DNA from: Emcibacter sp.
Lineage (GTDB): Bacteria; Pseudomonadota; Alphaproteobacteria; Sphingomonadales; Emcibacteraceae
Length of the DNA: 55,087 bases
Assembly: GCA_021774875.1 (NCBI GenBank)
Contig: JAJFIP010000214.1
Span: 1 to 55,087, forward strand
Direction of reading: 5' to 3'
Translations under genes and position numbers: made by a program
Shown: in pieces, positions 43,475-52,070 of the stretch
How positions within the stretch are numbered: the stretch's first letter is position 1
Layout: every line of letters begins with the position of its first letter
The notes under the pieces: generated by a model
What the model saw: the letters and a program-made list of their open reading frames with translations, nothing else
What the model was told of the DNA's origin: nothing
The model's database searches: none

Positions 43475-43482
43475 TAAATCAT

Positions 43483-43511
43483 TTGAATTTGAGCCGAATA
43501 GTTGGTATAAT
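43483..43511 (+). promoter_or_regulatory. Sigma-70-type promoter of the Fic gene
   Basis: TTGAAT at 43483-43488, 17 bases, then a perfect TATAAT at 43506-43511. The -10 lies inside the proximal operator. Confidence 0.75.
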
Positions 43512-43518
43512 CGGCTCA
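43490..43518. promoter_or_regulatory. Proximal operator of the Fic gene, overlapping its promoter
   Basis: Same arms TGAGCCGA/TCGGCTCA and same 13-bp spacer as the distal copy. The spacer contains TATAAT (to 43511), so a bound repressor would block the promoter. It ends 31 bp before the Fic ATG. Confidence 0.8.
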
Positions 43519-43549
43519 TGAAGGTATAAAAATAATATGAAAGCAAGAG

Positions 43550-44653
43550 ATGCAATATATTTGGCAGAGAAAAGAATGGCCTAATTTCACTTGGGATACA
43601 GATGCCGTTGAACAGAATGCATATGCTTATGCACTGGACGCCAGCAGTCTTGTCGGCGAAGTAAAACACCTGTCAGACATAGAAAAAACAGATGCTTTGA
43701 TTGACCTTATGGTCTCAGAAGCCGTGAAAACATCACAAATTGAAGGCGAAAATCTTGACAGAGAAGACGTTCGTTCATCCATCCGCAATCAGCTAGGTCT
43801 AAACAAAGAGCCTGAGACAGTCGGTGACCCTAAGGCTAACGGTGTTGCCGCATTGATGATTTCTGTCAGGGACAGCTTTTCAGAAGAGCTAACAAAGGAA
43901 CGACTTTGTCAGTGGCAGGATCAAATTATTGTTGGTCGATATGAGCGAAGTAAGATGGATGTAGGAAGATGGCGTGCTAATATTGAACCCATGCAGATTG
44001 TCTCAGGGGCGATTGGCAAAGAGAAGGTTCATTATGAAGCGCCGCCATCATCACAAGTACCAGAGGAAATGCTTCTCTTTATCAAGTGGTTTAATGACAG
44101 CAGAGATATTAAGGGGGCTGTCAGGGCTGGCATTGCACATTTGTATTTTGAGTCTATTCATCCATTTTCTGACGGCAATGGTCGTATTGGTCGCGCTATA
44201 TCTGAAATTGCCCTATCTCAGGAACTTGGTCATCCCGCACTTTTGAGTTTATCAACGACCATTCAGGGGAGGCGGCATGAATATTATGATTATCTATCGC
44301 GTGCCAGTTTGGGTGATCTTGATATAACAGAGTGGCTACTATGGTTCACAGAGCTTGTACTGGAGTCTCAGATACAGGCTAAGGATCAAATTGCCTATGT
44401 ACTTTCGAAAGTACGTTATTGGGACAGATATACAAATTTATTTAATGATCGTCAGGCAAAAGTTTTAAACAGAATGCTCCGTGAAGGGATAGAAGGGTTC
44501 AAGGGTGGTATCAGCGCGCAAAAATACATGAAAATGACAAATTGCTCAAAAGCGACAGCCACCCGTGACTTGGTTGAATTATTAAATATTGAAGCAATCA
44601 AGAAGATGGAAGGCGGCGGACGTAGTACCAGCTATGTTGTACGTCTTTTATAA
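43550..44653 (+). CDS. Fic-family protein with N-terminal inhibitory helix and C-terminal HTH
   Basis: A 367-residue Fic protein. The active motif HPFSDGNGRIGR starts at residue 204 and is intact, so AMP transfer (AMPylation) is likely. TSQIEG at 61-66 fits the (S/T)xxxE(G/N) inhibitory motif of class II Fic proteins, placed before the Fic core. The last 70 residues (SAQKYMKMTNCSKATATRDL) look like a winged helix. Two identical-arm operators before the gene suggest that the protein, or a partner, represses its own promoter. The target is unknown. Confidence 0.92.
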   Translation: MQYIWQRKEWPNFTWDTDAVEQNAYAYALDASSLVGEVKHLSDIEKTDALIDLMVSEAVKTSQIEGENLDREDVRSSIRNQLGLNKEPETVGDPKANGVAALMISVRDSFSEELTKERLCQWQDQIIVGRYERSKMDVGRWRANIEPMQIVSGAIGKEKVHYEAPPSSQVPEEMLLFIKWFNDSRDIKGAVRAGIAHLYFESIHPFSDGNGRIGRAISEIALSQELGHPALLSLSTTIQGRRHEYYDYLSRASLGDLDITEWLLWFTELVLESQIQAKDQIAYVLSKVRYWDRYTNLFNDRQAKVLNRMLREGIEGFKGGISAQKYMKMTNCSKATATRDLVELLNIEAIKKMEGGGRSTSYVVRLL

Positions 44654-44743
44654 ATATAGTTTAAATTTTTTGGCGATAGCCAAGTAAAAAACCAGACTAT
44701 CGCTATCTTTAGAAAAATAGCTACTATTAGTCCAGATACAGAG

Positions 44744-44760
44744 AATTTATCTCATAATCG
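44744..44760 (+). repeat. 17-bp direct repeat, left copy
   Basis: AATTTATCTCATAATCG recurs exactly at 46324-46340, directly next to the end of the IS6 remnant. The pair brackets the MITE and the ATPase gene. Confidence 0.7.
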
Positions 44761-44804
44761 TCGTTTGGTGATTATTTGATCTAGGGTGCCGTACGAGTAA
44801 TAAG

Positions 44805-44945
44805 GGGGCTGTCACACTAACTGCTTTTAGCCAATAATACCAGAAATGTTCAAATTCTACATTATTATTTTTAAATGACTTAAGAGATTTTAATTTCCTC
44901 CAAAATGATGAAAATAGTTGATTTTAGAGTTAATGTGACAGCCCC
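44805..44945. mobile_element. MITE-like element with 18-bp terminal inverted repeats
   Basis: Ends GGGGCTGTCACACTAACT (44805-44822) and its inverted partner at 44928-44945 match at 17 of 18 positions. The 105-bp interior is AT-rich with no ORF. A third, imperfect copy of the right end lies at 44967-44984 (15 of 18). No target duplication was seen. The rest of the 44654-45015 gap shows no gene. Confidence 0.7.
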
Positions 44946-45015
44946 GATATAAATATTGGAGCAACAAGTTAATTTGACAGTGCCTGACATACTCCTTACA
45001 AGGCCGGTTATATGG

Positions 45016-46179
45016 TCAAATTTCTGAGATAATCTTCATCATATTGTACAGGCTAACGGCTTCAACAGCATCACTCATAGGAAAGCTATCTTTGCCACTA
45101 TGTATCACAAATTTACGGTCTGGTTTCAAGTCTTCGCAAGCTGTGTAAAAACCTCTGGAAAGCTTAGGTACAGAGCTTTGTTTTATCTCTATAGCCCATA
45201 TGCCTTCTTTGTCCATATCAAGAATAAGATCAATCTCAGCGCCACCTTTGGTGCGGTAAAACCCCATTGATATCAGCTTAGGTAGCAGACCAGAGATATT
45301 TTCAATGACATAGCCTTCCCAGCTTCCGCCAGAAACGGGGTGCCCCAACAGATCATTGACGGTTTCAATATTTAACAAGGCGTGCGTTACTCCACTGTCC
45401 CGTACATATACCTTTGGTGATTTTACAAGACGTTTACCTTGATTGCTATGCCATGGCTGAAGCTTTCTAACTAACAGTAAATCAACCATAAGGTCTAGGT
45501 ATCTACCTGCTGTAGAACTACTGACATCTAGGCCACGTGCTAGCTCAGAAGCGTTAAACAAACCACTTTGCTTATGTGCCAGCATTGTCCAGAAACGCCT
45601 CAATGTTTCTGCTGGAATACGAGGGCCAAGTTGAGGGATATCGCGTTCTAAATACGTGCGGATGAAATCCTGCCGCCAGTCAAGGCTAGCTTCATCATCG
45701 GGCGCAAGAAAGCTCTCTGGAAAACCACCCCTATTCCATAATTTATGGATGTCATTTTGGTTTATTTCCTGAATGTTGAGTGGGTGTAACTCCAAATAGG
45801 ATATACGACCAGCCAGTGTTTCGCTTGATTGTTTCAAGAGTTCTATGGATGCAGACCCCAGCAACAGAAAATGACCATACTTTCGACCATTTCTACGGTA
45901 TTGATCAATAATGCCGCGTAAAGGTGCAAAAATTTCTGGAGCTTTTTGAACTTCGTCAAAAATAATCAGCTTATCTTTGTTTAATTCACAAAATCTCTGA
46001 ACATCTTTAATCTTGACAAGGTCACGAGGGTTTTCAAAATCCAGATAAACAGCGTTGCGTTTATCACCAAGCTCTCTGGCTAGTGTTGTTTTGCCAACCT
46101 GTCGAGGCCCCGTTAGAGCTACAGCAGGGTTTCTATCCAGCATTTTCTCAAGTTTTTTGTGTAATTGTCTTTTTATCAT
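45016..46179 (-). CDS. AAA ATPase with DUF4143 domain
   Basis: A 387-residue protein. Walker A GPRQVGKTT lies at residues 24-32, Walker B KLIIFDEVQ follows near 70, then LLLGSASIELL. A C-terminal DUF4143-type region (GSWEGYVIENI, KGGAEIDLILD, IEIKQS) resembles a PD-(D/E)XK-like fold. Such genes are common in mobile regions; their function is unsettled. It stands alone between a MITE and an IS6 remnant. Confidence 0.88.
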   Translation of the reverse strand: MIKRQLHKKLEKMLDRNPAVALTGPRQVGKTTLARELGDKRNAVYLDFENPRDLVKIKDVQRFCELNKDKLIIFDEVQKAPEIFAPLRGIIDQYRRNGRKYGHFLLLGSASIELLKQSSETLAGRISYLELHPLNIQEINQNDIHKLWNRGGFPESFLAPDDEASLDWRQDFIRTYLERDIPQLGPRIPAETLRRFWTMLAHKQSGLFNASELARGLDVSSSTAGRYLDLMVDLLLVRKLQPWHSNQGKRLVKSPKVYVRDSGVTHALLNIETVNDLLGHPVSGGSWEGYVIENISGLLPKLISMGFYRTKGGAEIDLILDMDKEGIWAIEIKQSSVPKLSRGFYTACEDLKPDRKFVIHSGKDSFPMSDAVEAVSLYNMMKIISEI

Positions 46180-46323
46180 ATAGCCATATTTAGCATATAA
46201 TATTAAATATGGCCAGTTAAATACTTTTAAATATTTAAAGGCTTTGGTAAAGCAAGGCCATCTGGTTAAGCATGGTGCAGGTCGTGGTACGTGGTACGCG
46301 GTAGTTTAATGACAAATTTAGGA

Positions 46324-46340
46324 AATTTATCTCATAATCG
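46324..46340 (+). repeat. 17-bp direct repeat, right copy
   Basis: Exact copy of 44744-44760. It abuts GGCATTGTC at 46341, the apparent terminal repeat of an IS6-type element. Confidence 0.7.
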
Positions 46341-46742
46341 GGCATTGTCAAAAGAAACTGAAGTTGGTCAATGAGGCGTTAATTTCAAATGATTTATGCC
46401 GCAAGAGATTGCCATGCAGTTAAAGCATCTGAACGGAATTCTTTGAAAGTATGTCGATCTATTAAGTGGCGTTCTCCGTTAAAGTGGTTGTATATTTGCG
46501 CATGAAGTGAAGTGAATTTTGCTGCTTCGCGCTGCCCTCCGGGTCTGAAGGGTCTCCTCTTTTCTAAAGCCCTGCATGGCATATTCACGTCGTCGGAAAG
46601 GTAGGTGACTATTCTTAGCTCGATTGTTTAATCGACCTCCGGCTTCTTGCTTGTTTTGGCAACCCAGTTCTTTCATGGCAGCTTTATAAGACCTGAGTTT
46701 ATCTGTGACGATAGCCGTTGGCCGTCCATAGCGCTTGATGGG
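46341..46742 (-). mobile_element. Truncated IS6-family insertion sequence
   Basis: The right end begins with GGCATTGTCAAAAG at 46341, like IS6-family terminal repeats. Only the C-terminal half of the transposase remains and similarity stops near 46742. The other end is missing. Confidence 0.75.
46394..46742 (-). pseudogene. IS6-family transposase remnant
   Basis: The first part reads IKRYGRPTAIVTDKLRSYKAAM, then LNNRAKNSHLPFRRREYAM. The second part, in another frame, reads FTSLHAQIYNHFNGERHLI to a stop at 46394. A frameshift lies near 46550. The usual catalytic Glu (NRAENSH) is Lys here. N-terminal half lost, so it is inactive. Confidence 0.85.
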
Positions 46743-46950
46743 GAACACTCCTGTATATGGACGACTTTTGGAACAAATCAGGAGACACATAGAGTTAGGT
46801 GGCGAAAGACTAAAGACACAGAATTTACCAAACGGTGAAAAATATTATCAATGGCGATTACGCACACAAACTACTCCCGCACCAAAACCAGAAGAAATTC
46901 ATCAAATATCTCATTGTCGTGAGGTTACCACCAAAACGCCTGCCGTGTCG

Positions 46951-47055
46951 GTGCAGATAGACCTTGTATTAAGTGCGTTATTTATGACGATATGGCGGCG
47001 GAAGCCCAAGTTAAAGGTAATTATTCACACCAACCAATGGGGTCCATCTCTCTGA
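46951..47055 (+). pseudogene. IS3-family transposase fragment
   Basis: About 34 residues (DLVLSALFMTIWRRKP, then KVIIHTNQWG) resemble the IS3-type OrfB core where WRRKP is followed by H-S-D-Q-G-S. The D is Asn here and the frame ends at once. A short decayed fragment. The upstream part of the same frame (46735-46950) is not recognisable. Confidence 0.5.
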
Positions 47056-47095
47056 TAGAGTCTAAACTATTACACTTTACCTCTTTACCTAAGAT

Positions 47096-47776
47096 TTATT
47101 TAAGGGTGTTTTTTTGATTTGAAGTCGTGCTAAATATATGTAGGCTAGGAACATCAGGTGTAGGTTCATTAATTTCTGTGTCAACGATACTTGCAATGAT
47201 GCCTCTGTAAAAAGCCCACACTTGTTCATTTACCCGCTCAGGAAAATTAACCTCGACAATTAAAATACCTCTTAATAAATGCAGCCCCATTTCAAGTCGT
47301 GCTCTAATATTAGCGCGTTCCACTGCTTCAGCACCATAAACGGAAATAAATAATCGGTTCATACTATCACGGACAAGTTGACCTAATTCTCTGCAAGCAT
47401 TACCCAGATGTGGATCTGTACGTCCGGCCAAATCAAGTTCAATTTGTACAAGAGCCATCTTGCCATAAACATTCTGTTTCAGAAGGTCAAATAGCGTTTC
47501 TGTAATATTTTCGGACTTTGCCCTTTTGATCAGACTTTCAATTTTTGTACAATGTTCCGTAATCAAATGCTCTAATGCTTGAACGACTAGTGACTCTTTT
47601 GACCCAAATAAATGAAGATAAGACCCTCTGCTCACACCTGAACGTCGGACTATTTCCATTGATGTGGTTCTTGCATATCCAACAGCATAAATACACTCAA
47701 TAGCAGCATCTAGGAGTTTGTACCTTGTTTCAATACTTCGCGCTTGTTGTGGCGAGGTGCCTTTTCTTATCACCAT
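47096..47776 (-). CDS. TetR/AcrR-family transcriptional regulator
   Basis: A 226-residue regulator. The N-terminal HTH reads RYKLLDAAIECIYAVGYARTT, then IVRRSGVSRGSYLHLFGSKESLV, the TetR signature. The C-terminal ligand domain is typical in length. It is divergent from the decarboxylase operon; the 319-bp gap holds the first copy of a duplicated promoter/operator segment. It probably represses that operon in response to its substrate, and perhaps the hydrolase gene at 53756 too. Confidence 0.92.
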   Translation of the reverse strand: MVIRKGTSPQQARSIETRYKLLDAAIECIYAVGYARTTSMEIVRRSGVSRGSYLHLFGSKESLVVQALEHLITEHCTKIESLIKRAKSENITETLFDLLKQNVYGKMALVQIELDLAGRTDPHLGNACRELGQLVRDSMNRLFISVYGAEAVERANIRARLEMGLHLLRGILIVEVNFPERVNEQVWAFYRGIIASIVDTEINEPTPDVPSLHIFSTTSNQKNTLK

Positions 47777-47896
47777 TTTTTACCTATGTATTTTGATTAT
47801 ATTTGATAATAAATATCCATTTGAGTGGATACAAGATAATTTTACTATATCTCAATTTGGCTTAGTAATTTCATCCCATTGATTATTGAATGTGAT

Positions 47897-48083
47897 TTTC
47901 ATATTTGTTGGGCCTGATTAAAATTATACATCATTGACTAATCACCATTGACTAATAATATATAATATTTTATAAACTTTAAAATATTGAAAATGAACGA
48001 ACATGTTTTTACTGGTTCGTTTATGCAAAAGATTCAAGTTAACGAGAATCGCTACAAACTATTAGTGAATATTGGGTGGAGAG
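47897..48083 (+). repeat. Duplicated regulatory segment, copy 1
   Basis: This ~187-bp stretch recurs at 53529-53717 with roughly nine in ten bases identical and a 2-bp length difference. It holds a promoter (TTGACT-N17-TATAAA), an AACGAAC/GTTCGTT inverted repeat (47996-48021) and GATTC-N10-GAATC around GTTAAC (48031-48050). It ends 12 bp before the decarboxylase start. Confidence 0.88.
47948..47976 (+). promoter_or_regulatory. Promoter of the decarboxylase operon
   Basis: TTGACT (47948-47953), 17 bases, TATAAA (47971-47976). A second CATTGACTAAT lies 15 bp upstream as a direct repeat. The AACGAAC/GTTCGTT dyad falls just downstream of the predicted start, a suitable repressor site. Confidence 0.7.
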
Positions 48084-48095
48084 TAAGACAAATTT

Positions 48096-48923
48096 ATGAG
48101 TTATTCTTTTTTAGGAGATCAAATTTATCGTATGCCTACTCATTTCGGAGGCTCGCTTGGTCCTCGGCAAGGGGTGGGAGGTAGAAAATTTGATTGTTTA
48201 ACTTCACCAAAACAAACTATTATAAGGGCAGCTTTTAAGGCTAATACCGCCCATTTGGCGCAGCATTTACCTTCTGGTTTTATACCTGATGGCTCGGGGA
48301 TTATTTATTATTCTTTTGTTTGCATTACAGAAATTGAATGGCTTGCTGGTCGTGGCTACAATACTTTTGGAGTATCTACGCCTGCGATATATAAGGGGGG
48401 AGAAACTGTAGCGGGGGAATTTCTTTTCGTATTGTGGGAGAATATGGCAGATCCTATTATTACAGGACGAGAGGATCTAGGTTTTTCAAAGGTTTACTGC
48501 GATTTGCCCGAGCCGTTATTTCAAGGGAATGATGTTTTATGCCGGGCTAGCTGGGACGGTCATCAATTTGCCTCTTTGCGGCTCACGGGACTAAGTTCCG
48601 CCACATCTTTTGATATTCCTGAGAATTTGTCATCTGATGGTACATTGCATTATAAATATATTCCAAAAACTGGGTGTGTAGGTGAGGCAGATGCAGCATA
48701 TCCTGTCATAACGCCAGATGGAAATACTAATTTTAAGGTCGACCAATTTCTGGTTGCTAAAGATGCAAAGTTGGATTTCTTTGAATCTAGTTGGGAACAA
48801 TTGCCTACGCTTATTCATATTGTTGATGCCTTGTCTAGCTTAGATATTGGCGAATGCGTTGGTGCGACAATAATGAGGACTAGAGGTGCAAAGGATTTGA
48901 GCGACCAGCGCATTCTTCGGTGA
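48096..48923 (+). CDS. Acetoacetate decarboxylase-family protein
   Basis: A 275-residue protein with the family start YRMPTHFGG and the active-site segment GREDLGFSK, where Lys132 corresponds to the Schiff-base lysine of acetoacetate decarboxylase. It would remove CO2 from a beta-keto acid. It is first in the operon with an aldehyde dehydrogenase and a 3-hydroxyacyl/carnitine-type dehydrogenase, so the substrate may be the beta-keto acid made by the latter. Start ATG 48096 has only a distant GGAGAG. Some family members do aldol-type chemistry instead. Confidence 0.82.
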   Translation: MSYSFLGDQIYRMPTHFGGSLGPRQGVGGRKFDCLTSPKQTIIRAAFKANTAHLAQHLPSGFIPDGSGIIYYSFVCITEIEWLAGRGYNTFGVSTPAIYKGGETVAGEFLFVLWENMADPIITGREDLGFSKVYCDLPEPLFQGNDVLCRASWDGHQFASLRLTGLSSATSFDIPENLSSDGTLHYKYIPKTGCVGEADAAYPVITPDGNTNFKVDQFLVAKDAKLDFFESSWEQLPTLIHIVDALSSLDIGECVGATIMRTRGAKDLSDQRILR

Positions 48924-48986
48924 TGTTTCTTGGGGGAGGGCATTTGGAGTATTTTTATACACAGGGTTGAATGTAGGGATTTTGTA

Positions 48987-50498
48987 ATGACAGAAAATGC
49001 TATTAATAATACGGATTGGGTATCAATGGCGGCTAGTGTCAACTTTGAAACGCGGCCATTCATTAATGGAGTTTATGTCAAGTCGCGGAGTAATGCTGAA
49101 TTCTGTACTAAAAACCCGGCAACAAGGAAGAAGTTAGCTGTTTTTGCTGATTGTGGCGTATGGGATGTGGATGCTGCGGTTGTTGCCGCCCGTTCAGCAT
49201 ATCAAGGGGAATGGCGAAAGGCTTCCCCTGAACGACGAAAGATACTGCTGCTTGCATTGGCGCACAAAGTCCGCGAAGCAAGTAGTGAGCTTGCTATGTT
49301 TGATTGTATGGAAATGGGTATGCCTATTTCTATGGCACTGCAACAGGTGAAACAAGCGGCTGATTTTATTCAATATTATGCTGAACTGGCGGATAAAATA
49401 TATGGTGAAGTAGCGCCTACGGATCATGCCAATGTATTGGCTATGACTTATATGCAGCCTAGAGGAGTTGTGGGAGTTATATCACCTTGGAATTATCCGT
49501 TGTTGACAGCAGCCTTGGCTATTGCCCCAGCTCTTTCTGCGGGAAATACAATAGTATCAAAGCCATCTGAGCAGTCACCTTCGTCAGTTTTGAAACTGGC
49601 AGAGTTGTCAATAGATGCAGGATTGCCCGCGGGTGCATTAAACGTAGTTCCCGGTTTAGGTGAACATGCGGGAGCAGCGCTTGCGAGTCATATGGATGTG
49701 GACAAAATGCATTTCACGGGTTCGACTTCTGTTGGTCGTCAACTAATGGTATATGCAGGTCAGTCTAACGGCAAGCCTGTTATGTTAGAGGCAGGCGGAA
49801 AATCTCCACAAATTGTATTTGAGGATGCCGTTGATATTGAGGGTTTGGGTGAATCTCTTGTTCAGTCGGCGTTTATAAATTCAGGACAACTGTGTGTCGC
49901 ACGGACACGTTTGATTGTGCATGAAAAAATCAAAAACCAGATTGTTGAGGAAATTTATCGCGCAGTCAAGAATGTTTTTACCATTGGCGACACGCTAGAT
50001 ACTTCTGTGAATTTTGGTCCAATTTCAAGTCAGGTTCAGTATAAACGGGTAGAAGACTATATGAAGATAGGTCAGGAAGAAAGGGCCGACCTTCAAGTGC
50101 TAGAGGTATCGGGGAATAAGCCAGAATGTGGTTATTATGTGCAGCCAGCTCTTTTTGTAAATGCACGTAACGATATGAGAGTTTCGCAAGAGGAAATCTT
50201 TGGGCCAGCAATGACTATTATTAGCTTTAAAACTGAGGTTGAGGCTGTTGCGCTAGCTAATGATGTGCGCTATGGGCTGGCCGCAACGGCCTGGACTCGT
50301 GATGTTGGCAGGGCGCGTCGTTTGGCGCGTGACTTGGAAGCGGGCAGGGTGGATATTAGGACTTCGGCCTCTTCTGGTGCCAACTTGGCAGCGCTTTCAG
50401 CGGAACCATATGGTGGATCGGGCTATGGTGTGCTTGGTGGTATTAGGGGGCTTGATCCTTATATGCGTCTCAAGGGTGTGCAGATTATTACAGAGTAG
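48987..50498 (+). CDS. Aldehyde dehydrogenase (NAD(P)-dependent)
   Basis: A 503-residue ALDH. All key residues are seen: Asn169 in PWNYPLL, Lys192 in SKPSEQ, Glu268 in LEAGGKSP and the nucleophile Cys303 in NSGQLCVA. The usual E-L-G-G is E-A-G-G. It resembles betaine-aldehyde/aminoaldehyde dehydrogenases. ATG 48987 after TAGGGATTTTG is preferred to a start 19 codons upstream. It oxidises an aldehyde to the acid; the natural substrate is unknown. Confidence 0.93.
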   Translation: MTENAINNTDWVSMAASVNFETRPFINGVYVKSRSNAEFCTKNPATRKKLAVFADCGVWDVDAAVVAARSAYQGEWRKASPERRKILLLALAHKVREASSELAMFDCMEMGMPISMALQQVKQAADFIQYYAELADKIYGEVAPTDHANVLAMTYMQPRGVVGVISPWNYPLLTAALAIAPALSAGNTIVSKPSEQSPSSVLKLAELSIDAGLPAGALNVVPGLGEHAGAALASHMDVDKMHFTGSTSVGRQLMVYAGQSNGKPVMLEAGGKSPQIVFEDAVDIEGLGESLVQSAFINSGQLCVARTRLIVHEKIKNQIVEEIYRAVKNVFTIGDTLDTSVNFGPISSQVQYKRVEDYMKIGQEERADLQVLEVSGNKPECGYYVQPALFVNARNDMRVSQEEIFGPAMTIISFKTEVEAVALANDVRYGLAATAWTRDVGRARRLARDLEAGRVDIRTSASSGANLAALSAEPYGGSGYGVLGGIRGLDPYMRLKGVQIITE

Positions 50499-50511
50499 TT
50501 GAGGAATAGAA

Positions 50512-51519
50512 ATGAAGTTTGGCGTGAAACCAGCTGAAGTAAAAAAAATTGGTCTTGTGGGTGCTGGATTGATTGGCACTGGCTGGGCTATACATTTTCT
50601 TGCGCAAGGCCTAGATGTGGTTGTAACAGACCCTAGCCCAAAGGCGGAAAATAAAATGCGTGATATGGTTTCTCGTGCGTGGCCGATTATGCAAAACTTT
50701 CCCCAAGGGGAGGGGGCGTGCCAGGAAAGATTGATTTTTTCCACGAATTTGAGGGATGCTATTGAAGATGTTGATTTTATACAGGAATCAACACCAGAAG
50801 AGGTGGTGTTAAAAAGTAAAGTGATGACTGCTATCGGTGATGTGGCACGTCCAGATGTGGTGATTGCCTCTTCAAGTTCAGGATTTATGCCAAGTAAACT
50901 ACAGGCAATGTGTAAAAACCCTGAGCGTGTTATCATTGGCCATCCTTTTCACCCAGTTTATTTGATGCCTCTTGTCGAAATAGTGGGGGGCGAGAAGACA
51001 TCCCGGAATACAATAAAATGGGCGATGGAGTTTTACGAATATTGGGGCAAGGAACCATTGTACTGTCGAAGTGAAATCGAGGGTCATTTGGGTAATCGGT
51101 TACAAGCGGCAGTTCGCAATGAGATGTTACATTTGGTTAGTGAAGGGATAGCTACGCCCGAAGAGATAGACACAGCACTTTGTAGTGCGGCTGGCCTGCG
51201 CTGGGCGCTTTTTGGTCCATCAATGATTTTTCGGTCAAATTGTGGTGATAAAGATATACGTGAGGCCCTTCAAGCTTGGGCACCGGTATTTAGATTGCCA
51301 CATAGCAAATTAGCCGCTCCAGACATGTCGAAAGGCCTTATTGATCAGATGACAAAAAGTATAAATAAACAAGTCGATGGGCACAGTGCAGAAGAAATTT
51401 GTGCAATGCGAGATGAATTTTTAGTAGGTGTACTTAAATTACGGAAGCAAATTGAAGTTAAATACGGTTTTCGACAGGGGCGGTTTCAGTCGACTGTCGA
51501 GGCAGATGTGTTTCAGTAA
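50512..51519 (+). CDS. 3-hydroxyacyl-CoA dehydrogenase family, L-carnitine dehydrogenase-like
   Basis: A 335-residue enzyme. The NAD-binding start is KIGLVGAGLIGTGWAIHFLA. The stretch IIGHPFHPVYLMPLVEIVGG is characteristic of the carnitine 3-dehydrogenase branch, with the catalytic-type His in HPFHP. The C-terminal helical domain is intact. It likely oxidises a 3-hydroxy acid to the 3-keto acid, which the decarboxylase-like protein could then use. It starts 13 bp after the aldehyde dehydrogenase. Confidence 0.82.
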   Translation: MKFGVKPAEVKKIGLVGAGLIGTGWAIHFLAQGLDVVVTDPSPKAENKMRDMVSRAWPIMQNFPQGEGACQERLIFSTNLRDAIEDVDFIQESTPEEVVLKSKVMTAIGDVARPDVVIASSSSGFMPSKLQAMCKNPERVIIGHPFHPVYLMPLVEIVGGEKTSRNTIKWAMEFYEYWGKEPLYCRSEIEGHLGNRLQAAVRNEMLHLVSEGIATPEEIDTALCSAAGLRWALFGPSMIFRSNCGDKDIREALQAWAPVFRLPHSKLAAPDMSKGLIDQMTKSINKQVDGHSAEEICAMRDEFLVGVLKLRKQIEVKYGFRQGRFQSTVEADVFQ

Positions 51520-51544
51520 ATTAGATTAAGAAATATAGAGAAAT

Positions 51545-52018
51545 ATGGCGGATATTAAGGTTGCACGGTTAGCAGATCACCCTGAATTTTTATATTTGAT
51601 TGTGCAATGGGTTCATGATCAATGGAGCAAATATAGTGGCCGTACTTATGAAGAAACGCAGGCCCAATTTGAGCATGAAGGTCGGTCGGATGAATTGCCT
51701 GTTTCTCTTATTGCGATAGAAGACGAATGTGTTATAGGGCTGATTTCTCTAAGGGAAAAAGAAACCATAGACCATGATCCCCTTGTATCCCCTTGGCTTA
51801 GTAATGTGTATGTGACAGAAGACGCCAGAGGTAAAAATGTAGCGAGTAAATTGTGTAAAGCCATGGAAGGCGTTGCCAAGGAAATGGGTTTTTACACAAT
51901 TTATCTGGGATGTGAAATCGAGAGTGATTCACTCTACCATCGTCTGGGTTATCAAGAATATAACAGAACTCATCATCAGAACCAGACTGCATATCTTCTG
52001 CGTTTGAACTTGGATTGA
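51545..52018 (+). CDS. GNAT-family acetyltransferase
   Basis: A 157-residue GNAT protein: IAIEDECVIGLISL, then SPWLSNVYVTEDARGKNVASKLCKAME (the acetyl-CoA loop is RGKNVA), and GFYTIYLGCEIESDSLYHRLGYQEY. It probably acetylates a small molecule or amine. Its place in the operon, between the dehydrogenase and the permease, suggests action on the substrate or an intermediate. Substrate unknown. Confidence 0.85.
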   Translation: MADIKVARLADHPEFLYLIVQWVHDQWSKYSGRTYEETQAQFEHEGRSDELPVSLIAIEDECVIGLISLREKETIDHDPLVSPWLSNVYVTEDARGKNVASKLCKAMEGVAKEMGFYTIYLGCEIESDSLYHRLGYQEYNRTHHQNQTAYLLRLNLD

Positions 52019-52070
52019 AAACTATCATAAATCACATAAGAAAAATAAGGGATAATGTAAAGGATGGGCA

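Noticed and set aside
46735-46950. Upstream part of the 106-codon ORF before the IS3 fragment
   Set aside because: No recognisable protein, no ribosome site, and it lies between two decayed insertion sequences.
47987-48184. Plus-strand ORF in the regulatory repeat
   Set aside because: The matching stretch in copy 2 has an extra T and an early stop, so the conserved sequence is not kept as a reading frame. It also overlaps the decarboxylase gene.
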